64,000 bases of DNA from Sisyra terminalis (taxonomy: Eukaryota > Arthropoda > Insecta > Neuroptera > Sisyridae): assembly GCA_958496175.1 (NCBI GenBank), contig OY292277.1, positions 55,129,050 through 55,193,049 of the forward strand, given 5' to 3'. Below are positions 45,865 to 60,319 of this stretch, in pieces. A program made the position numbers and the translations under genes. Position 1 is the first letter of the stretch; each line of letters opens with the position of its first letter. Under the pieces are notes generated by a model that saw only the letters and a program-made list of their open reading frames with translations, made no database searches and was not told where the DNA came from.

Positions 45865-46544
45865 TCATTCCTGGATTCGTTCAAAAAGCGTGGATTCATT
45901 AAAGCCATTTTTTGTGGATGTACACCAAAACTTAACTTTTATATGTAAAGAGGGTCTCTCTTTCACTTCCATCTAAAATAAAAGTTTTTAATTTAATCTG
46001 GGTATTAGGTACCTTGATACTTTGATCCAAAGATTTACATACTTACCACAAAAGTTTATTGTCTTTATTTAACTCTCATTTAACTTTTACGCAATTGTCT
46101 ACAAAGAATTTGAAGTTGAGTAAAACTTGAAGTAATTTCACAAAATCTTCGTAAATTTTATTACATCTTATTGTCGGACTATTAATTTCATCTTATGACT
46201 CAAAAAAAAAAAAAAAAAAAGGCGAAGACTGCAACGTGCAAAAGTAAGAGCCGAAGAGGAACTCGAATTGGGGAAAAACTTGGGATTATTGTTCTCTATC
46301 CTCACACATATCACATCTCATTTCCGCATTATTACTTTCAACCCATGTGTTCGATTAGTACTTGAGGATAGTAGTTTGTAGAAGCCAGAACCAAGTAGAG
46401 CTTCGTTGGTACTAATTCTTGTCAAATCTTCATCATCTGATCCGTGCAGTAATATGGACCTGGTAACTGAACAAAGAGTCAATATTCCTGATTCAAGTAT
46501 GGTACTACCTAGGTACTACCAAATGGTTCCAACAAATCCCGAGG
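45865..46544 (-). pseudogene. Gene family copy A, unit 3
   Basis: Copy of 3,782-4,440. The eight-A tract of unit 1 has grown to 19 A at 46,202-46,220, and the CCTAGGTAC insertion is shared with unit 2. Confidence 0.58.
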
Positions 46545-47253
46545 GAATTAATTGAAATAACTTTTCAAATGACGTCAAATATAAGGGGCAATACTTAATA
46601 AACCCTGAGATAGATTGCCAATAGAACACAAGACATTGTTAGAATACCTAATAATATATATTAAGTTCCTAATAACTATACAACATGCAAAAGCAACAAG
46701 TAGCATTTGTTTGTATTCCATTGATTCCTATTTTGGAAAATTTAAATATCAATTTCGGAAATATATAATAATGCAAGCGATTAAATAAGACAATTAACAT
46801 AATTTTAGGGCAACAATTAAGAGAAAATTACTTTTTTCTTGTGCATGAAAAACTAACCTCATTGTAGGTACTGTGCAATTTTTATCTTTCGACAATTTGA
46901 AAAATTTACTTACAGTTTTCCATTTCCATATTCCAATCGATGCACCAAATAATAGTTTTGCTATAAATTGAGAAATTTAATTAATAATGCACAAATTTCC
47001 GCTACTTTATCGCTGATTTCATTGCAACTTGGTCGATCAAAACAACAGGTGGTCGGCAGTTGTTGTATGTGTATGTATACACATAAAAGGAGAATAATAA
47101 TAATAAAGTAAGTAGAAAAGATCGATGAAATGCAAGTTAAAGAGAGAAGTGAATAGTATCACGTAAACTAACATTTCCAACATTTTCCACCCGTCCCCAT
47201 ATTCCTTTCGACTCCTTAATACTTCGAAAGGTAAAAATAACGCTTTGCATTTT

Positions 47254-49485
47254 CCCTGTTTTTAGTTGAACATAATTTATTTTTCACCAATTAAGGGCAT
47301 ATCCTAAGTGGGGGGATCGTGGGGATAAATTCAAGGCATTCAAGTTAACCAAAAAAATAATGCCAATCAGGCAGTTATTGTACTGTTCAAACGGTTCTAA
47401 ACGATTCGGAATGTTCAATAAAACATGAACGACCATTGTTGTATTGAACTGCCCCCTAGCGAAATAATATGACAATACCTTTGAATTTTAAAATATGAAA
47501 TTTTTGAACCCAAAACTTGGACCATAAAAATGTAACGCCTTTAATATTGGAATGACATTGAATTACAGCAATAAAGAAATTTAAAATTAAATAAGGGCAA
47601 GAGAGTTTATGGAGAGTGTAGGTAGCTCAGAATTCTCACAGAACACCCTAAACATATCTAAAACAAATATTATTTTTCTATCCAATTTTCCTTTTTTCCC
47701 CATCAAAGTCTGACACAATAATGAAAATTGCAAACCACAACATTATAGGTCCATAAGAAGCTAAAATGAAAAAGCTTTTTCTTTAATAAATCCAAGTTAA
47801 AATAAAAAGCGTTGAATATGGCAAAGGGTGTGGGAATTGTCATTTGATTGTTTGCAAATGAAAAAGGCGAAACTAGAAAAATAAATAAAACCGGCTCTAG
47901 AATTTAATCGTGAAAATCATAAGGAAAAAAATTGGAATATTTAATTCATATTCTAGCGATTTTCCTTTGACAAGTAATGTGACAGCGGTGAAAAAATTTT
48001 CATATTGCAAACCTTTTCTTTGGGCACATTCAACATAACCTTTTGTCTAACTTTTTAGATGAAAGAAAAACTGGTCAATAAAATAATGATTTCCCAACTG
48101 TAGGCATTCTGAAATGACAATTTTTAGTTCGTTATAAATAAAAATTTACTTGAAAACCCAATGGAACCAAGAATTTCTTTCAGTGTTCAAATAGTTCAAA
48201 CGAAAATGTATGGCAATTATTGTATGAAACTGGCCTCTGGTTAATAAACTTTACAATATCTTTGAATTTGAAAATATGAAATTTTTGAACGCTTTGAAAC
48301 CACGGAATATGTTAAAACTATAAAAATTAAATCCTATTATATTGGGACCATTTGAACTCTTAAATAGCGATCTACATATAATAACTAATATCAATAATTT
48401 ACTGATTATTTGGTTTCAATGTAAACCAGAAAAATCGACATTGTAATTGAATTGGATTAAATCTAATGTGAACAATCCATTAGCAACCTGTAGGTACTGA
48501 CCTCATATTCCTATCGATAATTTATTTAAAAAAAAAAAGCAATAAGAAAGTTTCTTTAATTCAATTCGGTTAGTGCAATACTTTAGTTATTCAGCGTTAA
48601 GAATTTAAAAAGCTTCCAACAAATAGTTTTACATTAAATAAAAATTATTTAAAATAATAATTAAGAGAACATTTTTCACCGAATTCAATTAAGAAGAGCC
48701 AATGTAATCTCACCTTCATTTAAAAACTACTTGTCGTAGGTACTATCTTCTATCAATCCATACAACTTATTTTGAAAATAATTACGAGAGAGTACTTATT
48801 TGAGCCTTTAATTAAAATCCCAAACAAATTCCTAATCAAGAATCAGTTGAATTAGCCGATGCAATTGCTTTAATAACTAAGGAAATTTAATTGATTTTTC
48901 CTTTTTCAAGTTGAATTTTAATTCTATTGAATTATGTATATAGTGCAGAAGTTAACAATATCGTTTGCAGTGTAAATCTAGGAAATGTTTATGAGATATT
49001 TTTTAAAGGCTTAATAAAATCTTAAAAATGTTTTGATACTTGATAATAAATTTAAATAAACCATTGTGACGTTATCCTGAATATTAAAATGAATTCTTTT
49101 AAGAAAAAGATGCAATGATGTTGCCTTAATAGTTTGATGAATACTTAAATTTCTATCAGTGGCTTAAATATTAAAGTATTTTTAGATATTTATCTATATG
49201 CAGCAAGTGCACAGAATGTAGTATAACATAAACAATTTGTTAAATTTGTGTGCTTATGAAAATTAAATATTTTAGCAATTAAAAAAAATGATGTCTACAA
49301 TAATTTTCTTTGTTACTTATGAAATTTTCAAAATCAATTTTAAAATCAACTATACCTACAAACTTTTCACACTTCATCACAATAACGACACAATAGTTTA
49401 ATTATAAATCAAGTGACGGGTACAATTAATTTGTACAAACCAGTAGAAGAAATTTAAATTTCTGCCGTTGAAATCGTCGTCGATC
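47254..49485. other. Gene-poor stretch, unit 3
   Basis: Counterpart of 5,150-7,380; at the diagnostic sites it matches unit 1, not unit 2. Confidence 0.5.
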
Positions 49486-49545
49486 GGCGCCACTCCAAGC
49501 CCTATATAAATGGGGAGAAAATATACATCTTTTATTTTACATTTA
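49486..49545 (+). promoter_or_regulatory. TATA-containing segment, unit 3
   Basis: Same sequence as 7,381-7,440. Confidence 0.4.
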
Positions 49546-49724
49546 CACTTAGTGTAGCATATATCTATGGATATTATATCAATATTTATGCATCAATATC
49601 ATTCTTCTATTATTAGCTGCGCTTGCAATATATATATATGGGAATAGTTGATCTTCATAATCTCGATGACAATTGATTTGTTTTCGTTGAATAAATTAAA
49701 ATCATCTAAAAAAAAAAAAAAAAA
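49546..49724 (+). mobile_element. Possible retroposed transcript end, unit 3
   Basis: Copy of 7,441-7,618; 17 A at 49,708-49,724 and one extra TA step upstream. Confidence 0.35.
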
Positions 49725-50145
49725 CTTAAATTAATTTCACCACTTACTTAACAAATATTAATTAATCCTATTTGAAGTAATGTATGATATTGTTATGCTA
49801 AATCACCTAAACGATGATAACACAGTAGGTGGTCTTACAACTGTTGTAAATCCAATTGGAATGAATTTACAACGATACACCACGAGAGGTATACGGGGTG
49901 ATTACGTATGAGTATTTAAAGATAAATATTCCGAATACAAAATGAATATTGTCTAGGTAAGCTATACTTATGCAATCGTTGATATTAACCAGAACCAATA
50001 TAACATAGTGAATAATATCAACTTACTTGAATTATAAATGATTATCTAATCTCTGGATGCATTTCTCCTGCACAGCGTCATAGAAAGATTTTTACAATCC
50101 AAAGGTACGTTTTCCAACTGATTTCTCATAAACGCGCCATAAGTA

Positions 50146-50418
50146 CCTACTTTGTGGATGTACGCCAAAATGTTTCTTTTATATTATAGATGAACTTTTT
50201 TTTCTTGTTCAACCTAAAAAAATAGTTTTAAATTTCCATTCTATTACATAGTATCATGTACCAGAAAACTTATTACCTCAAAAGCCTTTTGTCGTCAACT
50301 CTCTGCTTACTTTAAGCGTAATTATGGTTGTCTACGAGAAACTTAAATTGGAGAAAAACTTGAGTGATAGTTTTGCACATCCACATCCACATTATTACTT
50401 TCATTCCATGGGGGGAGC
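50146..50418 (-). pseudogene. Gene family copy B, unit 3
   Basis: Same relic as 8,040-8,312, with intron borders preserved. Confidence 0.5.
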
Positions 50419-50934
50419 AAGATAGTAAAGTTGGGAACAGAAGCGTACGAAAAAAAGGAACAAATGGGAAGAGTGAAGACATCTTGAGATGTAAACTTCT
50501 GTTAATTCTTCTTCGCCATAATGAGTTCAGTTATCTGTATATTATTCTAATCCCCGTAGATGAACGAATAGTAAATTAACACTCTGACTTCCAATAAGCC
50601 TTAGGAGTCGACGTAGGTACTTCCAAATATCTCTAAGAAATTATAAGAAATGACAATTTTTAATTTTACCGAAATTTATTAAAACTTATCGTTTACCTGT
50701 TTATACAATATTAACAATGCTGCTTTACATTGACCAAAAACGTAGCAAGAAAAAATCCACGGGAAATTAAAAAATATGCAAACATATTAAACTGGGTACC
50801 TAGTTCCTATAAAGTCAGAGCATTGTCAGATATTGTGAGTTGAAACTTATTTACATTTATTATCATACCTATTAGTTTATGTCATTGCCATCAAGTTCAT
50901 CATTAATTTGAGAACACTGAAACTGCGTACTTAC

Positions 50935-51074
50935 ACCAAACTGTCTAAGAAGTTGGCTTTTTCTTTTCGGATACCACCAGGTTGATTTCCCCCTCTCTTT
51001 GCATTTATTCTCCGTATTACTCCGTACGTTTTAATTAGCTTCACAAAATAATCAAATAGTTGGTAAGACGTTTT
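50935..51074 (-). CDS. Candidate internal exon, unit 3
   Basis: Same frame and donor as 8,829-8,968. Confidence 0.42.
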
Positions 51075-52496
51075 CTAAATGACTCCACAAATCTGCACAG
51101 AAAAAGTACTTAATTTAGAATTATTATTAAATTTTGTTATAAAATATTAATCGAAGATCCCAATGACATATTTTACGGTTCAACGATAACTGCTTCCTTC
51201 AATTCCTAGATACATTGAATCTGCACAGAAAAAAGAATCATTAATTTATATATTTAAAACTTAAACTAAATTTTCTAAAGCTAAGCTTATAAAACTAATG
51301 ATCTATCTACGTATATGTTATATATATAAGTTATTAACGAAAAAGATCTCACATAATATAATATAAACCCCAAATATAAAAATAATTTCATGTAGGTATT
51401 AGTATAAAATAATTTCAAGATAGAGAATACGTTTTTAGAGTACTAGATAAGAGAAATAGGCTTTTAAGGGTAGGTAGGGCAGAGGTTTTGAATCTATAAA
51501 GTGAACATTTCGTGTTCGTATTATCGTTTTATAAATTTAATGATTGCAAAGGACTGAACGACGTGGGTCGCAGTTTTGAATCGACTATTTATCAATTGTA
51601 AGTTCAGCTATTGCACAAATGCATATATCTAAGCCAATATATAATATTAAATTTAGTATAATGTTACAAGTTGTTAATGTTATAAAACAACTTATAAAAA
51701 TTGAAACCCAAACAAGAGGTATTAAATGTTTCTATCTAAATAATACCTAAGCCTAGTTTCAATTGATTTAAAGTAGTATTAGTTTCCCGTGAAATATTGG
51801 GGTCAAAAGAATAATAGAGATAAAGTATAACTAAGCTATAGATAGGATTTGATAACGATGACTGGTATTAGGTAATAATAAGAAGCTTGATGGCTTGAAT
51901 GGCTGAAGAAGAAGGAATTTCAATAGTTTCGTCATGTCTTGAATTGCTCATCTAATCAATTCTTCCGACTGCAATCATTCCAAGAGAATATCTGCAAAGA
52001 AAATAAAATTTAATTAAAGCAAAAAAATAAGGTTTTTAAATTCTTCATTTCTTGAGGGCCAACGTGCTAACACATCTCTTTGAATTCTTTCACATTGACA
52101 ATCCATCGAATCTGCACAGACAAAACAACATTTAATCTCTTCAAATCAGTTGAATATAAAAACTTAAAATTAATAAAAAACTACGTAAAGACAATAACAA
52201 TAAAGCTAAGATAATATTATAACTGAACTATTTTGGATAGGTAGGCGGCGCTAAGCTAACAATATAAGAATTCCCATTGTTCTATTATTTTTTTTTAAAA
52301 CATTCAAGGGGGAGAGGGTGGTTGTTTTGAATTAATTTTCATAACTTGGCGATTGGTATAGAGGTCGGCTCCATTATCAATTGTTCCGCAAAAATCTGTA
52401 ACAGAAAAAAATAATCAAAAACTAAAGACAATTTGGTTTCGTTTCTTCATTTCTTCAGATTTTCCCGTGACCATTGCATCTGCACAGAAAAAAAAA
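51075..52496 (-). other. Three paired splice-acceptor modules, unit 3
   Basis: Copy of 8,969-10,390, with CTGTGCAG at the middle module as in unit 2. Confidence 0.4.
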
Positions 52497-53163
52497 ACAC
52501 AATTAAAAAATGGAATTTGAATTTTTAAAATAAAATCAAAATATAAAAATAAGCATTCAGAAATAAAACATTTGATAAAAATACATATATCCAATAGAAA
52601 TACAAGTAAATCTAAGAATTGTTTCCCCAAAAAAATAATACAATAAAAATTGAAATAACTAGAAGAGAACATAAGATTGGTCTCATGTCACAGGTAGGTG
52701 TTTCAATCGAATAAAAAAAATATGATAACGTATTGATATCTCTGATATAGGCTGTCAGGGTAAGGGATGTTAGATATTATTTAGACTAAATAGGGTCTTA
52801 ATTATCTAAATCCACAGCATGGGCTGTAGATTTGATTTAATTTTTACAAATTGTATGATTAGTGTATATTTGGTTTCAAATATTCAATCGTTTCACAATT
52901 CTACAACGACAAATGTATTTAGAACTTAATAGTGTAGAGTAGCAGTAATTTATAATATAATCCTTCGATGGAATAATAAAGTCAGCAATCAATCGGTAGC
53001 ATCTTAATGTATTGATAGTAAATTTCACTCCATGGCTCTCAGCGATAGTTCAGTTCAAAATTCATGTCAATTGAGGAACTCTTAATTATTTGAGATTGAT
53101 TCCATTCATCATTATGATCATTAATATTGCTATTTCCAAAGATCTTATTGATTATTACATATT

Positions 53164-53364
53164 ATGTGTTCCATACATATCCACTCTCCATCCTCATTGA
53201 ACAGAAATGCACCAAATCTGAAAGAAACTGGTTTTATAATGTTACCAAATCGAAATTTAGATTTGAAGGAAATATTGGTATTCCAGAGATATGATTACAC
53301 AATCATCTTCTTTAAAAGTTTAGTACAAATATCTGAAAATTCCTATGAAAGTCGTAACTGTTGA
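53164..53364 (+). CDS. 66-codon ORF, unit 3
   Basis: Unchanged copy of 11,058-11,258, with the same caveats. Confidence 0.15.
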   Translation: MCSIHIHSPSSLNRNAPNLKETGFIMLPNRNLDLKEILVFQRYDYTIIFFKSLVQISENSYESRNC

Positions 53365-54317
53365 AAAATTGCCAAAATAAACACATCTCTTACTATCATA
53401 TTTGAATACCCTATTGTTATTCCATGTTAAATTTATTGACTCTAAAAACTGATTGTTGTAACGTTCCCATTAATTCCAATCTATTGTTGTGTTCTTTAAA
53501 ACTTGCTAACTGCCCTATACTCTAATACAAAGTAATCAGATAATTTGAAAACAGGAAAAATAATAGTCCAAATAGAACATGCATATCTAACCTGTGCAAT
53601 TCGTCAACCCATTTTCTGCTATAATTTGTCGATAAAAGTTGAATATAACAATGTCCAGTATTCCACAAATACACAAACTATATTTAAACATAATAGTTGG
53701 TAATTTTTATAATAAAAAACTTACTATGTACCACTAAAATAAATACATGAAGTTACTTAAGTAAAAACGAGTCAAAATCACCAATATGTCTGCTGTTGAA
53801 AACAATTCTTTTTTTGTTTTCAAACAACAATTGTTACATATATGATTTAATTATTTTTTTCAAATACGAATTAACAAAAAACTTGGCGAAAATCAAATGT
53901 TCAATTAATAAAATGAATTTTAAAACACAATTTTTCTATTTCTATAAGAAAAATTTAAAGAAAAACGAGTTTTTCAGTAAAAAAATTGTTTGTTGAAAAA
54001 AGTCGGTAATGTAGTTACCAGAATTTCATAAGAAGCTGATTCAAATATTCCTATTGTGATATATTCCTATTGACTTGGGTTACATAATTTGATTGAAACT
54101 ATAACTATTATTAAATCTATATGGATACTGTAAGTTTTATAGTAACTGTAAATAAATTTAAAATTAATTTTCCCCTAGCCTATAATAGAACGCGTATGCC
54201 TATCGTATAACTTTCACGAAATACTATCGTCTTCCTATATACAATATCCATGATTAATGATGTTTTACTTATGTGAAAAAAACGATAAACTATGGTTGAG
54301 TTGAGTTTGAATAATAC

Positions 54318-54410
54318 CTATGCTTTGCAAATGTACTGCTTTAGAGCAGTTTTTGGTGTCGAATGCATATCTTTCACACCAGTCCAAAAATCTTCAAATG
54401 AAATCTCCAT
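54318..54410 (-). CDS. 30-codon ORF, unit 3
   Basis: Unchanged copy of 12,212-12,304. Confidence 0.25.
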   Translation of the reverse strand: MEISFEDFWTGVKDMHSTPKTALKQYICKA

Positions 54411-54971
54411 TCGCGGAAAGAATCAAGGAACACTAAAAGAAAAAAATAACATTTGAGATTGATTGCATGAATTCAATCTTATAAGCCTTATGAAGAAACG
54501 ATCAACTAATAATGTTTATAGATAAAATAATAAAAATATATTATAACAAGAAGCTAGAATTTATAGCAGAAAAGAGGACAGTTGAAATTGTAATAAAATA
54601 TTTAGTCATAAAAATTTTAAATTTTTAATCATATTATGCCGCATTAATCTTTTTTCCGTCTAGCATGTATTAGGTACATTTTACCGAACTGTTCAGATAA
54701 ATACAGATGAACTAATAATTTTTCACGATTAATTCTTTGTAACATAAACTACATACAATAATAAAATTATCCATATCAACCAGTAGGTACCTACTAATGT
54801 AAATTAGTAAATAATTTCAACTTACATACTTGAATATTGTCTCCTTATTGTTAATGAAATGACTTTCTAAGTACTACTGAATGCACTTTTTCTGATTTTT
54901 CCTGTAGATACTACTGTGGTGTTGCATGTAACTGGTTACTTAAACGGTGTCCAACGTTATTCTGACATTCA

Positions 54972-55771
54972 TTAGAATTCATTACTTCGGTCTATACCTT
55001 CGACCAATAGTTGAGTTCTAATTTTCTGAATCCATGTACCTATCCTGTATTCCAAGATTCGTTCGAAAAGCGTTTTCACTACAGGCCATTTTTTTGTGGA
55101 TGTACACCAAAACTTAGCATTTATACGTAAAGAGTTTTTGTCTTTCATTTCCAACTAACTAAAACAAATATTTTTTTAATATTGTAATCTACTGTTACTA
55201 TGTTCCAAAGGTTTTCATACTTACTTACCACAAACAAAAGCTGATTGCCTTTAGACATCTATCATTTAACTTTGATGCAGTTGCCTCCAGGGGACTTGAA
55301 GTGAAGTAAAACTTGAAGTAATCTCACAAAATCTTGGTCAATTTTTTACATCTTACTGTCGTAGGTAGTAGTAGTATCATTAATTTCATCTTAGGACTCC
55401 AAAAAAGAGGCGAGGACAGCAACGTGCAAAAGCAAGAACCGAAGAAGGTTGGTCGTATGAAAGCTGGTCCAGTTTTAATCGTAACGAATTCGGTTTGTTG
55501 TCCAATAGATACAGCAGTTTCTTGATGGCATCGCATGCATGGCCGTTTCCAAGGAACTCGAATTGGGGAAAAACTTGGGAACATTGTTCACTATCCTCCT
55601 GCATTTCCGCATTATTACTTTCGACCCATGTCTTGGATTAGTACTTGAGGATAGTAGTTTGTAGAACTTCGTTGGTACCAAATCTTCATCATCTGATCCG
55701 TGCAGTAATATGAACCTGGTAACTAAACAAAGAGTCAATATTCCTGATTCCAGTACGGTACCTACTACCAA
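54972..55771 (-). pseudogene. Gene family copy C, unit 3
   Basis: Copy of 12,866-13,632. The A8 tract reads AAAAAAGAGG here, and a 4-bp contraction in a GTACCTAC tract near 55,757 lengthens an upstream frame to 98 codons. The frameshift relative to copy D remains. Confidence 0.63.
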
Positions 55772-57231
55772 ATGGTTCCATTATTGAAATTATTGGAATT
55801 ATTTAAAATAACTTTTCAATGTTGACGTCAAACATAAGGGCCAATATTTCATAAACCCTAAGATTAAGTCAATAAAACATACATTGATATTGTTCGAATA
55901 TCTAATATATTAAGTTTAATAACTATACCACATGCAAAACCAATAAGTAGCACTTATTTGTGTTCCATTGTTACCTATTTTGGGAAATTTCAATACCAAT
56001 TTCGGAAATATAATAATGCAATCGATTAAATCTAATCAAACAATGACAATTAACAACAAAATTTTAAGGGAACAATTAAGAGAAAATTACTTTTTACTTA
56101 TGCATGAAAAACCAACCTCAATACAGTACAGTGCAATTTTTATCGATCGACAATTTGAAAAATTTACGTACAGTTTTCCATTTTCATATTCTAATGGATG
56201 CACCAAACACTCAACTATCATTATGCATATTAATTTCTTTATAAATTGGGAAATTTAATTAATAATGCACAAAATTCATTGCAACTTGGTCGACCAAAAC
56301 AACAGGTGATTTATAGTTGTTTATGTTCATTATAAGTACGCATGTCAAACTCAAAAGTGTGGTTATTTTCAAATTTTCATTTTTGCTAAAGGAAGTGATT
56401 TGAGTTTAATAATTAAAGAATAACGTTATTTTATTACAACGAACGTTGGTTTAATTTAATATTTCTTATTATTTTATGGAACGAATTACACTTAGTAATG
56501 TATAGAATAGAGTTACTGGATAGATATAAAGTAATAAAGTCAACTTTTATTTTCTAACGTGTGTAGATGATATCGTACGTATGTATGCGTATTAATAGTA
56601 AAATAAGTAGATGAGATCGATGAGATGCAAGTATGAGAGAGAAATGAATAGTATCATAAACCTTTCCAACATTTACCTCCCAACATTCCCCTTATTCCCG
56701 ACGACTCCTTGAATAATTCTAACGGTAAAAATAAAAGATTATCATTGCACAACGAATTGTCAGTTTTCTCTTACAAAAATAATATTATTTACAATCCCAT
56801 GTAAGTATTAGTTTATTTTACAATTATTGCAATTTTCAAAATAGTTATTGATCGTAGAAATAGTTGCAATTGCTGCATTCATTTGGTGAATCGTATTTGA
56901 ACATTGGAGATTCCTTCCCATGTGTTGTTTCTAAGCCAAAAAGTTTTTAGGTTCAATTAAAGGCGATTTCCGATCTATTAGGTTGATTTAGAAGAAATGA
57001 GAAGTAAGTTTTGTAGGTATGTAGTAGGTTTACTAGCTTATAAGTTTTTTTTAATGAACCACTACTAATTAATCATAGGAATGTAGGTATATTTAGTTGT
57101 TGTTGTTGTTGTTTTAAGATTCACTTGAAACATGGACATGAAAAAGAGTAAATGAATTGGAAGATTGGAAATATACCTATCCACCTAGATACCAGCTCAT
57201 GGACTGCGTAAAGTTGAGGGAAGTGCTGCAG

Positions 57232-57909
57232 TGACGAAATTTTCATCTGAATGTCACCTAGTCTTGGATGATTTGAACGTAAGTTAGTTTCTATATGTAG
57301 CTATATGAAAAATTTTAAACCAAAAATAGCGACAAAGGGAAACTTTGTTCTGAATTCATCAATTTTTATTCAATTTAAGGATGACATGATTTGAATACTC
57401 CAACTGAAAACTGCTATCCCAATAATCAACGCTGTTTGGCAGTCCGTATTGAAAGCAGACGTTTAAATTGGCCATGTAAATTGGCAGAGCTTTTTGTACC
57501 TTGAAGACTCAAGATGCTTTCTCGTTTCTAATTCACTGAATGGTCGACGAATGGTCCTCGACTTGAACAACAAGTTGCTGTACCTACTTACGAAAGTTTT
57601 ACCTACTGGACATCTAAACCGAACTCGTTACGACTAAAAGTGGACCAGCTTTCATACGACGAACCTTCTTCGGTTCTTGCTTTTGCACGTCGCTGTCTTC
57701 GCCTTTTGTTTGGGAGTCCTAAGATGAAATTAATGGTACCTACGACGACAATAAGATGTAAAAAAATTTACGAAGATTTGGTGAGGTTACCTCAAGTTTC
57801 ACTTCATATCAAGTCCTTTGTAGACAACTGCATAAAAGTTAAAACAGTAAAAAACTTCAAAATAACACATAATAGTCGAAATTTAACTAAAAACATGACT
57901 TTATTGTAG
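57232..57909 (+). CDS. Gene family copy D, unit 3
   Basis: Exact counterpart of 15,130-15,807: same 47-nt exon with GTAAGTTAG donor and the same uninterrupted last-exon frame ending at 57,909. No disabling change was seen. The corresponding gene is absent from unit 2. Confidence 0.5.
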
Positions 57910-57954
57910 GTTTCAAACCGTTGAGGAAATGACAACGATAAAACAATTTGATAA

Positions 57955-58268
57955 AGCAATCAATCGAACTATTACCGAAAGAAACGTAGTGATAGTGGTA
58001 GCAACTATACAACATGCACTCATCTATATAAAACGATAACTACAAAAGGAAACGAAGGTAAAATTTAACTTAAGATTATCTAAGGCTACTCATCAAAATC
58101 GAATCGAATCGAAGTGGGAAGATTGATTTTGATTACTGATTTTGGAATTTTTTGTAGGCAACAAAAGTAGCCTTGATGAGCTTTAAACTGGATCTATCTA
58201 AAGGAGCTATCCACTTACATATTTCATCCAGGATACCAGAATCGTTTTCGTCAACATATGGAGACTAA
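57955..58268 (+). CDS. X1 exon pair, unit 3
   Basis: Counterpart of 15,853-16,166, with identical acceptor (exon from 58,158) and stop. Confidence 0.4.
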
Positions 58269-59614
58269 TGTTTTACAATTGATTGCAAAAATCATCTTGA
58301 TATATACAATACAAATGAGCACCAAAAATCTCTTCTTCAAGAATAAAAGAAATGAAAAAAACTAACGAATCATTCTCAGTCGAATCATATCAGCAATTTT
58401 AAAAGCCAACAGAACCAATTCTAATGTGTTGGTAAAGCATGGTAGATATCAGAAGAAGAGGAAGAACAACGATAAGATATTGAGAAACCATATTAACACA
58501 ACGAAAATCACCAAACTTAAATTTCTGAGGTACAAAGATACAAATCGTTGTATTCTGATTGACTGAAATTTAACATTGTAAATGCCCCTGCCCCAGATCA
58601 TTATTGGAAATCATCTTGAAAGAAAATATATTGAAGTTAATCATTGAATACAATGAATTGTAAGGAAATAAAGAGAAAAGAAATGTAATTTTTTTAGTGC
58701 AACGATTTTTTTCTCATCGATTCATACAGAGAAAATTTGATAAGAAATGCTATCACTTATAGATAATATGTAGAGCTTAGTACCTACTAAATATTCTGGT
58801 AATTGATTAAAATTCATAGACATTTCTTTTTTTCTTTTTTTCTCTTTATTTGAGTGTTTAATTATTAGTTTTGAATAGAAAAAAATCAACCGTTTTAAGG
58901 CAAAAAAAATAATAATCTGGAACATATTAAAAAATTAAACTCAGAAGCTTTGTTCTGATAGCTTATGTTGTAACTTTTCCACCATCAATTCACAAGTTAA
59001 TTACATCAATTTTTCTGAAAATATCTCAAGTCAATTTCAAGAAAATGATGTTTGTATATAAGTGGAAAAAGTCCAAAGAAATCGAAGACATTTTTTCCAT
59101 AGGTAGTGAGATTACTTTTAATGGTATTGCTATAGAAAGTTGATTTTCTAATTCCTTTTTTTTTCTTTTTTTTGTTGTGAATAATTAACTGAACTTATTG
59201 ATCTTCTTTTAAATTATAAAAAGAAATATTAATTTTGTAAACATTTTTTTACTTCATAATATATAAAGCCGATAAAGTCAAATGTTAGTTTACCATTTTT
59301 ATTTGAAATAGTTGCGTGTATCTTGGATAGTTAGCGCTACAATCAGCTACGGTTAACTTGCCTAAATTTCCAAAAATATTTAAAAATTTTCCATGTATTT
59401 TCCGACGTATGGTCAAAAATATTTATCACTATTCCCCTGGATGGACCGCATCATATAAGTAGTATAAGCAAACAAAACAAACCGATATTTGTTGACTTTA
59501 AAGAACAAGTTTTACCATTATTGATTAGTGAAATCAGTGAAATAGTTTTAAAAAAGGTAATAACGTATAACCATTGCCCTTTTTGTACAAATACAGCTAA
59601 ATTACATTGTATAA

Positions 59615-59797
59615 TTGATAATATTTTCTATGGAGTTTAAACTTGAAAAAGTTTTCGTATGTTCATCATATACCCAACGTACTATTGTTTTCGTGTTTAT
59701 ACAGCGATTATTATTTTTTTTAGGTAGTAAAGGACTTGGAACAGTTCGATTATTGAATTATCGGACCACACCACCCACAATGGTGGTCGTCAGTTGA
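59615..59797 (+). pseudogene. X1 distal exon, unit 3
   Basis: Counterpart of 17,506-17,688 with the same 4-nt loss; exon from 59,724. Confidence 0.38.
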
Positions 59798-60013
59798 AGC
59801 TGAAGTCTTGATGACGTCTTGACGACAACCAAGTTATAAGTTAAAAGATTTTTTTTTAACTATAACCTAAGTTTAATCGTCGATTTTGTACGAACAAGAA
59901 GATCATAGGATCTTCAACAGGTGTTTAGAGAAAGAAATTAAAAGAAATGTTTCTAAAAGGTGAATAAATAAAGTTAGGATAGGTAGAAACATTGATTGTT
60001 TAACTTAAACGTT

Positions 60014-60319
60014 GTTGTCGCCAATCGAATCGAGATATTGCCAAAGAACATGTAGTAATGGTGGCAACTATGTACCACCACATGTCAACACATTTAAGTG
60101 AAACGGAAACTATGGAACCAGGGAACGTAGGTAAGATTTATCATAAAACTATTTGAAAGTTAATCAAAATGGTGGTGAGGTGAGGTGGAAAGAGCAATGA
60201 TTGATTTTTGGAAATTGTTGTAGGTTTTTGTGGGAAGTGGTGTTCTAAGGAGCTCTAGAACGAATCAGCAAAGAGCTATATACCACCATACTGAAATATT
60301 TTATCGAGAAAACCAGTAG
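60014..60319 (+). pseudogene. X2 exon pair, unit 3
   Basis: Counterpart of 17,905-18,210, unchanged at splice sites. Confidence 0.38.

Larger units (their letters stand above)
57942..59975 (+). repeat. Block X1, unit 3
   Basis: Counterpart of 15,840-17,870. It differs from unit 1 mainly in T-rich tract lengths near 58,830 and 59,160. Confidence 0.65.
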
